Source: an uncultured Methanobrevibacter sp. (GTDB lineage Archaea; Methanobacteriota; Methanobacteria; Methanobacteriales; Methanobacteriaceae). From it: 36,068 bases of DNA. Of this stretch, positions 8,515 through 15,978 are shown piece after piece. Position 1 is the first letter of the stretch; each line of letters begins with the position of its first letter. Under the pieces are notes generated by a model, which saw only the letters and a list, made by a program, of their open reading frames with translations, did not search any database and was not told the origin of the DNA. The translations under genes were made by a program, and so were the position numbers. The stretch is from the NCBI RefSeq assembly GCF_902769175.1, contig NZ_CACXNW010000023.1, positions 1-36,068 on the forward strand, in the 5' to 3' direction.

Positions 8515-8940
8515 ATGAAATTAAATGAAAATCCGGAAAACATGTTCTTGTACCATTATGTTGAGGAAATGATATCTGATTATCATTCATATTATGAACT
8601 TAACTTAAAAGACAAGGATTTGACTGTAAAGGAATATGCAGTTCTTTTGAGAATAAGATTTGCAGGTAAATCCACCCAATATGATCTCGTAAAGCTATTC
8701 GACGTAAGTGGAGCATATATGGCAAAGCTTTTGAAGAAGTTTGAAGATGCGGATTATATTGCAAGAATAGAAGATTCGGAAAACAGAAGAAAGAAGATTG
8801 TTGAACTGACAGAAAATGGAATTGAAAAGACCGACAAGTTAATAGAAATCATTGATGGTTGGGAAAAGGAAGCCACTTCCAATTTAACTGAAGAGGAACT
8901 TGCAATTCTCAAAAAAATCCTATCAAAGATCATAGGATAG
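8515..8940 (+). CDS. MarR-family transcriptional regulator
   Basis: This winged-helix regulator has 141 residues from the ATG at 8515. The core is typical: LTVKEYAVLLRIRF, then a helix-turn-helix with STQYDLVKLFDVSGAYMAKL, a wing with RIEDSENRRKKIV, and C-terminal dimer helices. The ATG at 8488 would give 150 residues, but it follows the TATA-like box at about 8478-8488 too closely, whereas 8515 has AGAGAT before it. MarR proteins bind palindromes as dimers and usually lose DNA on contact with small phenolic or oxidising ligands. The palindrome at 8452-8480 is the obvious target. The flavodoxin-like gene follows 77 nt downstream on the same strand. Confidence 0.9.
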   Translation: MKLNENPENMFLYHYVEEMISDYHSYYELNLKDKDLTVKEYAVLLRIRFAGKSTQYDLVKLFDVSGAYMAKLLKKFEDADYIARIEDSENRRKKIVELTENGIEKTDKLIEIIDGWEKEATSNLTEEELAILKKILSKIIG

Positions 8941-9017
8941 AAAACAGCAATTAGTTGATTTATCAAACTTTTGTTTTATTTTAATTTCAAATTATTTATC
9001 AATAAAGGAGATATCTT

Positions 9018-9524
9018 ATGTCAAGCATTGTAATTTATTTTTCAAGAAATGGTGAAAACTACTTTGGGGGAGTACTTAAAAACATTGAAAAGGGAAATAC
9101 TGAAGTGATTGCAGAATATATTCAAGAATTGGATAATGCAGATTTATTTAAAGTTGAACCTGCTGTTGAATATCCTGCAGATTATATGGAATGCATTGAT
9201 GTTGCCAAAAAAGAGCAGCAAGCAGATAAAAGACCTGAAATAAAAGAAACATTAGAGAGCATTGAATCATATGACACAGTATACATTGGTTTTCCAAACT
9301 GGTGGGGAACTCTGCCAATGCCAATGTTTACCCAATTGGAACAATTGGATTTTACAGGAAAAACAGTAAATCCGTTTGTCACCCATGAAGGTTCAGGATT
9401 TGGATCATCACTAAAAGACTTGGACAAGCTATGTGATGGAGCGGAAATCAAAAAAGGATTATCCATTCCTGATGCAAGCGTATATGATGCAAAAGACCGT
9501 GTAAAAGGATGGATTAATGAATAA
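9018..9524 (+). CDS. Flavodoxin-fold protein
   Basis: This 168-residue cytosolic protein has a flavodoxin-like fold. The N-terminal strand and FMN phosphate loop are seen in SIVIYFSRNGENYFGG, followed by an insertion, the FMN-contacting loop IGFPNWWGTLPMPM and the segment THEGSGFGSSLKDL. It resembles the bacterial flavodoxin_4 group, small flavin-dependent reductases or carriers often induced in redox stress. The ATG at 9018 is preceded by AAAGGAGATATCTT. Placed behind the MarR gene, it is probably under the same control; I infer a stress or detoxification role together with the divergent SDR operon. Confidence 0.88.
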   Translation: MSSIVIYFSRNGENYFGGVLKNIEKGNTEVIAEYIQELDNADLFKVEPAVEYPADYMECIDVAKKEQQADKRPEIKETLESIESYDTVYIGFPNWWGTLPMPMFTQLEQLDFTGKTVNPFVTHEGSGFGSSLKDLDKLCDGAEIKKGLSIPDASVYDAKDRVKGWINE

Positions 9525-9665
9525 TTAAATCCTTTCTTTTTAACTTTTTATACAATTATTTTTTTTACATTTAATTTTTACCATACTCTATTTTTTTATA
9601 ATTTTTACATTTGAGTTATAATACCCCTTACTTTTTTTAATAATAAAAAATAGCTGCTTTAAAAA

Positions 9666-10446
9666 TTATTTCTCCAAAACAGCTATATAATCCATCTTAT
9701 TTCTTATAAATGGAATCCAAGTGAACAATTTTGTGATAGGCTTATATACATTCATTCCATCAAATAGATTTACATCCGTTATCCACTTGAAATTTGAATT
9801 CAATTTCAGCAAATCATGCCCCTTTTGAACTCCCCAAATAAACTTGGCATCCATTTCCTCAACGGATTTTTCCTTAACATTTTTTTACAGATGCAGGAGG
9901 CATAATTTCAGTAAATACTGTACATGACTTGAAATTCTCATCAATGATGTTTAGAATATTTCTGTTGTCATCTTCAGTCAGATACATTGTCAATCCTTCA
10001 ATTATAAACAAAACATCCCTATTTACATCTATTTTGCTTGCCCAAGAAGGATCCATAGCAGAATAGGCTAATGTTTTTACCCTATCTGTATCATTGATAT
10101 AGTTTAATCTGAAATTTGCTGAATTCTCCAAATCCACATTATACCATTTCAAAATGCCATTGTCTAATCGATTAAATCGAGTGTCCATTCCAGAGGCAAT
10201 ATTCACTATTGTACAATTAGGATGTGAATGGATATATTTTGAAACCATATCATCCAAAACGATTGTCCTTGAAATCACCCCCATTTGCATTTTATAATCC
10301 TTATCTGCAATGGAAAAGTCATAATCAATTTCAGAAATGACATCTATTGCCTTAAAATCAAAAAATTTATGATTTTTCTTTTGTGAATGTTTTGCTTTAG
10401 TGTATAAAGTCAAAAGCATTGTTTTTTCTACACCTTCTAAATTCAT
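9666..10446 (-). pseudogene. SAM-dependent methyltransferase, LCM/PPM type, frameshifted
   Basis: The first 190 codons (10446 to 9874) encode a class I methyltransferase of the leucine carboxyl methyltransferase-like group. The SAM motif reads IVNIASGMDTRFNRL, followed by the acidic YNVDLEN and LFIIEGLTMYL. The frame breaks in a run of seven A (minus strand; T-run 9880-9886). With six A the frame continues as ASVKNVKEKSVEEMDAKFIWG to the stop at 9666, giving 259 residues, normal for the family. The break is therefore one extra base in a homopolymer: a real mutation, phase variation or a sequencing error. The start has GAGG 7 nt upstream. A DtxR-like palindrome lies upstream at 10500-10515. 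The methyl acceptor is unknown. Confidence 0.85.
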
Positions 10447-10490
10447 AGTTATTCCTCATTAATTATATGATTAACTATTAATTTTTAAAG

Positions 10491-10515
10491 TATATAAAGT
10501 TTAGGCTTACCTAAA
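10491..10515 (-). promoter_or_regulatory. DtxR-like palindrome next to a TATA box
   Basis: TTTAGG (10500-10505) and CCTAAA (10510-10515) form a perfect inverted repeat with a 4-nt centre. On the minus strand it sits directly before the TATA box CTTTATATA (10491-10499), about 50 nt from the methyltransferase ATG. The TTAGG/CCTAA half-sites resemble operators of metal-dependent DtxR/IdeR regulators, so iron or manganese control is a reasonable guess. Confidence 0.5.
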
Positions 10516-10620
10516 TATTAATGTATATATAAAATACCTATTAAAAAAAATCAAGTATTTTGAAATTGATAATGAAAAAATAAAAAAAGGAAAAAATATA
10601 AAAGAAAAAGATAAAAAAAT

Positions 10621-10782
10621 CAATCCAAACTAATCCCACAAACCAACACAAGAAAAAAATCAATCCAAACTGTTCACACAAACCAACACAAGAAAAAAAA
10701 ATCAATCCAAACTGTTCACACAAACCAACACAAGAAAAAAAATCAATCCAAACTGTTCACACAAACTAACACAAGAAAAAAA
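10621..10782. repeat. About 41-bp tandem array (4 copies) behind the M48 gene
   Basis: Four units beginning CAATCCAAACT lie at 10621-10660, 10661-10702, 10703-10743 and 10744-10782 or so. Length differences come from the A-run. The array touches the stop codon of the M48 peptidase gene at 10783. On the minus strand each unit carries a run of T, so each copy could act as an archaeal U-tract terminator. Confidence 0.88.
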
Positions 10783-12051
10783 TTAATTTAATTTATTACC
10801 GCAAACTGAACAGAACTTATCTCCTTTTTCTACCTTAGAACCACAAGAAGAACACTTTAATTCATTTATTAACTTAGCTCCACAATTTGAACAGAATGCA
10901 TCTCCATCATTGACAGCACCACCACATGAAGGACATAGGAGTTTTTCCAAGTTAAATCCACAGGACACACAAAATTTATCATTGTAATCCACTTGCCTAT
11001 GGCAATTCAGACAAGTCCTATAATTTTTTGGAGGGATAAATCCAGTGCTGATATTGCCTGAATTATTTTGTGCCCTTTGAGAGCTGGTGAAAGCAGAGGC
11101 CTGAGGAACTGTCTCCATACTGGTTTGAGAGAAAATGCCTCCTAATCCACCATTAGGATTATTGAGGACACCACCAGCATTTTGAGAACTTTGATTTGTA
11201 TTTTCAGTTTCCACATATGGATTATACTCATCTTTTGGCTTTGGAGTTTCAGATAGGATAGGCCTGCTATAGAAATCAGTTGTATTGATGATTTCCTCTT
11301 CAGTTTCAATCATGACTGCAATCCTTTTATCATCTGCAGGATGTGTTGAAAAGAAATCAAACCCTCTTGCATTGTCTCCAACAAATTCCATCCAGAATTT
11401 TGGAACATGACTTATGTCATATCCTGCCAAATGAGCAATCATCATACCTAACTTATCAGCTTCATATTCCTGGTCCCTGCCCCAAGGCTGCATTAGGAAA
11501 TATTCAGAACCTACATTTGCAATATTTGTAGCTGCTCTAGCCATACCTCCAAATTCACCTAAACCAACCAGATCCAATGCAAAGCTGCCTAACCATGCAG
11601 CTGAGGCAACACCTTCCTTAGTTTTGCGAGCACTGATTTTTGTCCTGGAATGGTCAAGCAATGCATGAGCCATTTCATGAGCTAGGATAAATGCCAATCT
11701 CTCTTCAGTGTTGGCAATAGATAAGATACCTGAATAAACTGTTATTTTACCTCCAGCATGGCATGTAGCATTAATATTGTTGTTTCCAATCAAATGAACC
11801 TCCCATTCATAATATCCATCAACATAATCATATCGGCCGATCTTATATAAGAATTCCTCTACAGTCCTGATTAGTCGAGTTGCAACTTGAATGGTTAATT
11901 GGCCTGCTGGAGAATCATTTAATATAGGATATTTGCTAAGTTCCTGATAATAGTATCCAAACATTTCCTCTAAGAATTTATCATCATCTACTGTATCATA
12001 ATGCTCTTTGCCTGTAAATGGATTAATAGGACTTCTGTCATCTTTACGCAA
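10783..12051 (-). CDS. M48-family metallopeptidase with three C-terminal zinc ribbons
   Basis: The protein has 422 residues. The catalytic zinc motif is HEMAH (125-129, in ILAHEMAHALLDH), with the likely third ligand Glu in DQEYEADKLG. A Gly/Asn/Gln-rich linker (about 260-340) leads to three zinc ribbons of the type CxxC..CxxC (CLNC/CVSC, CPSC/CSNC, CSSC/CSVC). There is no signal peptide or membrane span, so the protease domain is probably cytosolic, unlike HtpX. The start is TTG at 12051, with GGGGGT upstream. It has its own TATA box (12109-12117), but follows two other zinc-ribbon genes on the same strand. I infer a protease recruited to partners through its ribbons; the substrate is unknown. 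Confidence 0.88.
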   Translation of the reverse strand: MRKDDRSPINPFTGKEHYDTVDDDKFLEEMFGYYYQELSKYPILNDSPAGQLTIQVATRLIRTVEEFLYKIGRYDYVDGYYEWEVHLIGNNNINATCHAGGKITVYSGILSIANTEERLAFILAHEMAHALLDHSRTKISARKTKEGVASAAWLGSFALDLVGLGEFGGMARAATNIANVGSEYFLMQPWGRDQEYEADKLGMMIAHLAGYDISHVPKFWMEFVGDNARGFDFFSTHPADDKRIAVMIETEEEIINTTDFYSRPILSETPKPKDEYNPYVETENTNQSSQNAGGVLNNPNGGLGGIFSQTSMETVPQASAFTSSQRAQNNSGNISTGFIPPKNYRTCLNCHRQVDYNDKFCVSCGFNLEKLLCPSCGGAVNDGDAFCSNCGAKLINELKCSSCGSKVEKGDKFCSVCGNKLN

Positions 12052-12108
12052 AATAAAACCCCCAATTTAACATATTAAATTGTTCTTAAAAATAAATTGT
12101 TTAAAGAA

Positions 12109-12117
12109 TTATATAAA
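12109..12117 (-). promoter_or_regulatory. TATA box of the M48 peptidase gene
   Basis: TTTATATAA on the minus strand lies 58 nt upstream of the TTG start at 12051. Transcription would begin near 12085, giving a leader of about 35 nt. Confidence 0.55.
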
Positions 12118-12223
12118 TTTAGGCAAAAATTTTAAAAAAAAATGAAAAAAATAAAAAATTATTAAAAATTAAATGCAAAAATTAATTTTTATTTCAAATC
12201 ATATTTACATCCTATAATCATAC

Positions 12224-12709
12224 TTAGAAATTAAAAGAAATTTCATCGGGAACATTTATTCCATTATTGATTGATTCTGCAGATTTATATGCATCGTATA
12301 ATCCATATATCCAAACAATCAAGTATAATATTAATCCAATCAAGAGAATATACAAAACAAGTGAAACAATAGCTGCAATAATAAGGAGGATTCCCTTTTT
12401 GGAATACCCATTATAAAATTGACCTAAACCTGGAAAGAGGAATGACAGAATCAAAGCTAAAAATGGGCTTTTTATTTCATTAGCTCCTGCAACTCTCACA
12501 CCACATTTAGGACAGATTTCAGCTTTAGCATCTATCCTTGCACCACAATTGGAACAGAATTTTGTATTTTGACTTGAAGTGGATTGGTTTTGAGAGGGCC
12601 GATTCTGGACTGTTTCAACAGCTGCAGATTTATCTAACTTTGTTCCACAATTAGGACAGAAATCAGCACTGTCAGCCACTTCCTCGCCACATTCTCCACA
12701 TTTTATCAT
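12224..12709 (-). CDS. Zinc-ribbon protein with TM2-like membrane segment
   Basis: This protein has 161 residues from the ATG at 12709, which has GTGATAAT just upstream and leaves 8 nt to the previous stop codon; the ATG at 12736 would overlap that gene. Two zinc ribbons are visible: CGEC..CPNC (residues 4-24) and CSNC..CPKC (about 53-72). The second half is a membrane domain with the FPGLGQFYNG turn typical of TM2/DUF5683 proteins and about two to three hydrophobic spans. The ribbons would face the cytosol. No enzyme function is evident; it may anchor the neighbouring zinc-ribbon proteins at the membrane. Confidence 0.82.
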   Translation of the reverse strand: MIKCGECGEEVADSADFCPNCGTKLDKSAAVETVQNRPSQNQSTSSQNTKFCSNCGARIDAKAEICPKCGVRVAGANEIKSPFLALILSFLFPGLGQFYNGYSKKGILLIIAAIVSLVLYILLIGLILYLIVWIYGLYDAYKSAESINNGINVPDEISFNF

Positions 12710-12717
12710 ATTATCAC

Positions 12718-13389
12718 TTACATCTGTTCCAAACATTTGGCTTTAATGTCATCAAACTCTTCTTGACTGATTATGCCCATATCTAAGAGTTCTTTAGCTT
12801 CCTTAAGCTTTGCCATAGGGCTGACTTCATTTTGAACCACTTGAGCAGGTTGGGAACTGCCTTGATGAATGGCTAAAATCTTTTCATTTACAAAATCATA
12901 AATCTTATTAACTTCATCCTGATACTTTGGAAGGTAAGTGATGAGATTTTCACTTGGAGCATACCTTGTTTTTGCCATTGCTGGAAGTTCAAATTCTATG
13001 GTACCATTAACAAGTTCTGTTGCATCCCTTTTTTGAATACTGTTAATCTGGTGGTAGTAAACTTTTTTCACTCCTCCTAAACCACTTACATATTTTTTAA
13101 TTGCCCCTCCTGTAAAATTAAACTCAATATAATCTTCAAAAACAGCTAATGTTCCTTGCAAACCATTGATGAAGTATATTGCACCTTCCGGCTTTTCATG
13201 ATTTACATGTTCACCATGTGCATATCCATCCATTTTCTTCTTAAAACCTAAACCAGTTTTCTTGAGGTCTCCAAGTAAACCTTGACTTTGCTCTTGAACA
13301 GGTGCAGAATCATCTAAAGGATTTCCACAACCTGGACAGAATTTAGCCCCATCTTCTACTTGATTTCCACCATTTGGACAAAACGCCAT
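12718..13389 (-). CDS. Zinc-ribbon / PH-like (DUF4429-type) / SHOCT protein
   Basis: This 223-residue protein has three parts. The N-terminal zinc ribbon (FCPNGGNQ..KFCPGCGN) has Gly where the second Cys of the first knuckle is expected, leaving three ligands. A beta-rich middle (about 65-165; GAIYFINGLQGTLAVFEDYI) resembles the bacterial PH/DUF4429 fold. The C-terminal hairpin of helices (LKEAKELLDMGIISQEEFDD) is a SHOCT domain, which usually mediates oligomerisation or anchoring. The start at 13389 has AAGGTGATAAT. It is the first gene of a run of three zinc-ribbon genes. Function unknown. Confidence 0.82.
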   Translation of the reverse strand: MAFCPNGGNQVEDGAKFCPGCGNPLDDSAPVQEQSQGLLGDLKKTGLGFKKKMDGYAHGEHVNHEKPEGAIYFINGLQGTLAVFEDYIEFNFTGGAIKKYVSGLGGVKKVYYHQINSIQKRDATELVNGTIEFELPAMAKTRYAPSENLITYLPKYQDEVNKIYDFVNEKILAIHQGSSQPAQVVQNEVSPMAKLKEAKELLDMGIISQEEFDDIKAKCLEQM

Positions 13390-13434
13390 ATTATCACCTT
13401 ATTTAATTTATTAAAAAAATCTAAAAAACTTAGC

Positions 13435-13448
13435 ATTAATCGATTAAT
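13435..13448. promoter_or_regulatory. 14-bp perfect palindrome upstream of the zinc-ribbon genes
   Basis: ATTAATCGATTAAT is a perfect palindrome 46 nt upstream of the ATG at 13389. It may be an operator, possibly for the divergently encoded winged-helix protein at 13616; with this base composition chance cannot be excluded. Confidence 0.35.
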
Positions 13449-13575
13449 TTTAAAAAAAAAAGACAAATAGCTAAAAATACATACCATCCCCTTTTTAAAC
13501 TCAATGCATGAAAAAATATCGAGTGCGTAAAATTAATATAAAAATTCTAATGTATAATATAAGTATTATATTTTA

Positions 13576-13589
13576 TTTATATAAATATA
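13576..13589 (+). promoter_or_regulatory. TATA box of the small winged-helix gene
   Basis: TTTATATAAATATA begins 40 nt upstream of the ATG at 13616. The predicted transcription start falls within about 10 nt of the ATG, and no Shine-Dalgarno sequence precedes it, so the mRNA may be leaderless or nearly so. Confidence 0.5.
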
Positions 13590-13615
13590 TTGTTTTATTA
13601 ATCAAATAATAATAT

Positions 13616-13879
13616 ATGAATAATGAAAAATTAATGGAAATCTTAGGATTTGTAAAAGTATCACCATATAGAACAAAAACTTTAAAGTTCATTGGAGATG
13701 GACTTAAAATGCCATCAGAAGTAGCTAAACACCTTAACATTAGAACAAGCCATGCATCTAATGTGCTTAGTGCATTGAAAAAGCAAGGATTAGTAATTTG
13801 CATAAATGAAAAAGTAAAAAAAGGCAGATTATACCAAAATACTGATTTGGCAAAAGAGATTTTAAAGTATTTAGATTAA
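13616..13879 (+). CDS. Small winged-helix DNA-binding protein
   Basis: This 87-residue protein is essentially one winged-helix domain. It opens with FVKVSPYRTKTLKFIGDG; the helix-turn-helix reads MPSEVAKHLNIRTSHASNVL followed by KQGLVICINEKVKKGRLYQ as the wing. Such single-domain ArsR/MarR-like regulators are common in methanogens. No metal-binding cysteines are present, so a metal-sensing ArsR is unlikely. The gene points away from the zinc-ribbon genes, with two promoters in the 226-nt gap and a palindrome at 13435-13448. The target is unknown. Confidence 0.82.
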   Translation: MNNEKLMEILGFVKVSPYRTKTLKFIGDGLKMPSEVAKHLNIRTSHASNVLSALKKQGLVICINEKVKKGRLYQNTDLAKEILKYLD

Positions 13880-13901
13880 AAAAATAAAAAAAGGATAATA
13901 T

Positions 13902-14162
13902 TTATTTTAACTTAATAAAGCCAGTGATATAAACAAAATTAATATCTGACTTAGATAGCAATTCTAAAATGTCATTACAATCTTCAGTTAATAAAATATT
14001 ATCATAAATAAGAATATCATCATTTTGACTGATTCCTAAAACTCTCAAATTAGACTTCCAATCATCTATCATATCAACATTAGCAAACCATTTATCATAG
14101 CCCTTTGTTGTGAATTGAGAAGCCAAATTGACAATAATTGAGAATTCATCTTCATAACTCAT
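13902..14162 (-). CDS. Hypothetical small protein (86 aa)
   Basis: A compact, soluble, acidic protein with a GAGGT ribosome binding site 6 nt before the ATG at 14162. It looks like an alternating alpha/beta domain (DILIYDNILLTEDCNDILELL). I do not recognise the family. It converges tail to tail with the winged-helix gene, with 22 nt between them. Confidence 0.6.
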   Translation of the reverse strand: MSYEDEFSIIVNLASQFTTKGYDKWFANVDMIDDWKSNLRVLGISQNDDILIYDNILLTEDCNDILELLSKSDINFVYITGFIKLK

Positions 14163-14221
14163 AAGACTACCTCAAAAAAGTATAAGAGTTACCCTAAACT
14201 ATTTATCAGTAATTATGCATA

Positions 14222-14401
14222 TTATGTTTCCCCCACAAATAAATTAAAAATGGAATCAGTTCTTAATTTAACTACAGGCATATAATAACCTCTATTGCCT
14301 CCAATAAAATTTATTGATGAATCCCAAAATTTAACCACAGGCATATAATTGCCTTTATCTACTCCAATAAAATTTTTTATGTTTTCAAAATCACGTTTCA
14401 T
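14222..14401 (-). CDS. Small protein with duplicated FIG..YMPVVK motif (59 aa)
   Basis: An excellent ribosome binding site (GGAGGTTTTAT) precedes the ATG at 14401; an open frame reaches further upstream to 14497 but adds only low-complexity Phe-rich sequence. The protein holds two copies of a block of about 22 residues: FIGVDKGNYMPVVKFWDSSI and FIGGNRGYYMPVVKLRTDSI. The DNA repeats as well, so this is an internal tandem duplication. There is no signal peptide and no family that I know. The duplicated motif kept in frame suggests it is translated. Confidence 0.5.
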   Translation of the reverse strand: MKRDFENIKNFIGVDKGNYMPVVKFWDSSINFIGGNRGYYMPVVKLRTDSIFNLFVGET

Positions 14402-14615
14402 ATAAAACCTCCTATTAAATGATATGAAATGAATATGATAAAAAAAATAAAAAAATAAAACGGATAGGAATGAATAATACAATTCAACCAATATCATAAC
14501 CTAATAAAAATTATCAAAAAATTATATTTCATAATAAATAAAATCATTGGAGTATATAAAGGTTCTGAATTTTTCAATATTTACGATTATAAAAATAGGA
14601 ATTGGCAATAAAAAT

Positions 14616-14636
14616 AAAAAAAAAAAAAAAAAAAAA
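14616..14636 (-). terminator. Run of 21 A (T-run on the minus strand)
   Basis: An uninterrupted 21-nt run lies about 65 nt behind the stop codon of the secreted protein gene at 14702, with other T-runs between. On the minus strand it would make a long U-tract, sufficient for archaeal termination. It is also a likely spot for length errors. Confidence 0.45.
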
Positions 14637-14701
14637 CTTTATAAAAAATACTAAAAATTAATAAAAAATAAAAAAAGAATTGAAATTTTTAAAAAACAGA
14701 A

Positions 14702-15138
14702 TCAGAAAAGAGGATTCATAATTATATTCTTTTCTCTTTTAGTCATTTTTGAGTAAGTGATTGTAGCTTTGTAAGGAGTGTAACCGTTGATCTTTTTAGT
14801 GGAAAGCATGCTAAGACCACTAATGGAACTTGCTTTAGCAGTTCTTGTAATTACTTTGCCTTTTTTATTCTTGTAATAAACGGTCATTTTTCTTAAGACA
14901 TAAGTGTGAGGTCTGAAATCGTCTCCTTTTCTAACATCATGATAAATATAGCAGCATATACTCCTTTTAAATATTGGGCATCCTTAGCTTGATAAAAAGT
15001 TAAGATCCTATCTTTGCTCCCAATATCCTTATATTTGCCTATTTTAATTGTAGTTATTGCAGCACAAGCTTGTCCCATTGTAAAACCTACAACGGCAATA
15101 GCTAAAACAAGCAAAATCAGAATTTTCCTTTTGTTCAT
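14702..15138 (-). pseudogene. Small secreted protein, frameshifted
   Basis: The frame from 15138 gives a clear signal peptide (MNKRKILILLVLAIAVVGF.., cut near ACA) followed by KIGKYKDIGSKDRILTFYQ. After KGVYAA the frame is wrong and stops at 14893. In the frame one base off, the sequence continues as IYHDVRKGDDFRPHTYVLRK and then MTVYYKNKKGKVITRTAKAS to 14702. One missing base near 14935-14945 explains both halves; the repaired protein would be about 145 residues. The family is unknown; an extracellular beta-domain is likely. The gene has a ribosome binding site (GGAGAGG) before the ATG. Confidence 0.65.
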
Positions 15139-15257
15139 TTTTCCTCTCCTAAAACTTATTTAATACTATATATATTTTAGTAGTTTATAATATTTTTTAA
15201 AAAATCTTAGTCCATTAAATCCAAACTATAATATTCATAGTATCTATTAAATTTAAT

Positions 15258-15395
15258 ATTTTAAAAAAAGAAAAAAAAGTAAAAAACATTCATTAAAATC
15301 AATCATAATTATTATTTTAAAAAAAGAGAAAAAAGTAAAAAACATTCATTAAAATCAATCATAATTATTATTTTAAAAAAAGAGAAAAAAAGTAA
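15258..15395. repeat. 56-bp tandem repeat (2.5 copies)
   Basis: The unit contains CATTCATTAAAATCAATCA and begins again every 56 bp (15258, 15314, partial at 15370). It lies in the 400-nt gap between the genes starting at 15138 and ending at 15545. Nothing else is evident in that gap. Confidence 0.75.
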
Positions 15396-15544
15396 TAAAA
15401 TAAATGAAAAAAAGTAAAATTTTCCTGATAAAATAGATAATGCATTTAATCAACAAAAAAGAGTCCATACTGAAATCATCATTTCCAATTATACCTGAAA
15501 ATAGTGCTGACAGTGGGGATTAGATCAATTGAAAGCTAAAGCCT

Positions 15545-15778
15545 TCAATCGTCATCATCTTTATCGTCTTTATCGTTATCCTTTTTATCATTGTCATCAT
15601 CGTTGTCGTCATTGTCAGAACCTCTATTAAGTATAGATCCACTTGAATCATCATCGGAATCTCCAGATGAATCATCTGCAGAATTATCAGAGGATTTTCC
15701 AATGCAACCGCTGACAGAAACGACAGCTAAAAGAACGATGGTTAATAATAACAAAGCAATTACATTTTGTTTATTCAT
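15545..15778 (-). CDS. Small acidic lipoprotein (77 aa)
   Basis: The ATG at 15778 has AAGGTGAT upstream. The N-terminus (MNKQNVIALLLLTIVLLAV) ends in the lipobox VSGC, so the mature protein would begin at that Cys and be held in the membrane by lipid. The remaining 50 residues are Asp/Ser-rich and finish with a chain of Asp, Asn and Lys from a degenerate GAT/GAC repeat. No folded domain is likely; cation binding or a spacer role in the wall is possible. The repeat DNA may vary in length between strains. Confidence 0.68.
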   Translation of the reverse strand: MNKQNVIALLLLTIVLLAVVSVSGCIGKSSDNSADDSSGDSDDDSSGSILNRGSDNDDNDDDNDKKDNDKDDKDDDD

Positions 15779-15978
15779 TAGAAACATCACCTTTATATAC
15801 ATTTTGTTAATTTTAATATTTATATCTTGATATTTAAACTGAATAACATTAAAAAAACTAAATAAAATAACAAAACCAAGTAAAACTAATTCCTAGTAAA
15901 CAACATTAAAAAAAAAAAAGCCTAAAAAAAGATATAAAAATTAATAAATGAATAATAAAAAAATAAAATAAAAAAAAG

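Noticed and set aside
10541..10723. Minus-strand ORF over the 41-bp array, Phe-rich
   Set aside because: Low-complexity reading of tandem repeats with T-runs; units differ in length so the frame is not kept.
10621..10782. CRISPR-like array (units of about 41 bp)
   Set aside because: The whole unit is repeated with no unique spacers, and no cas genes are present; it is a plain tandem repeat.
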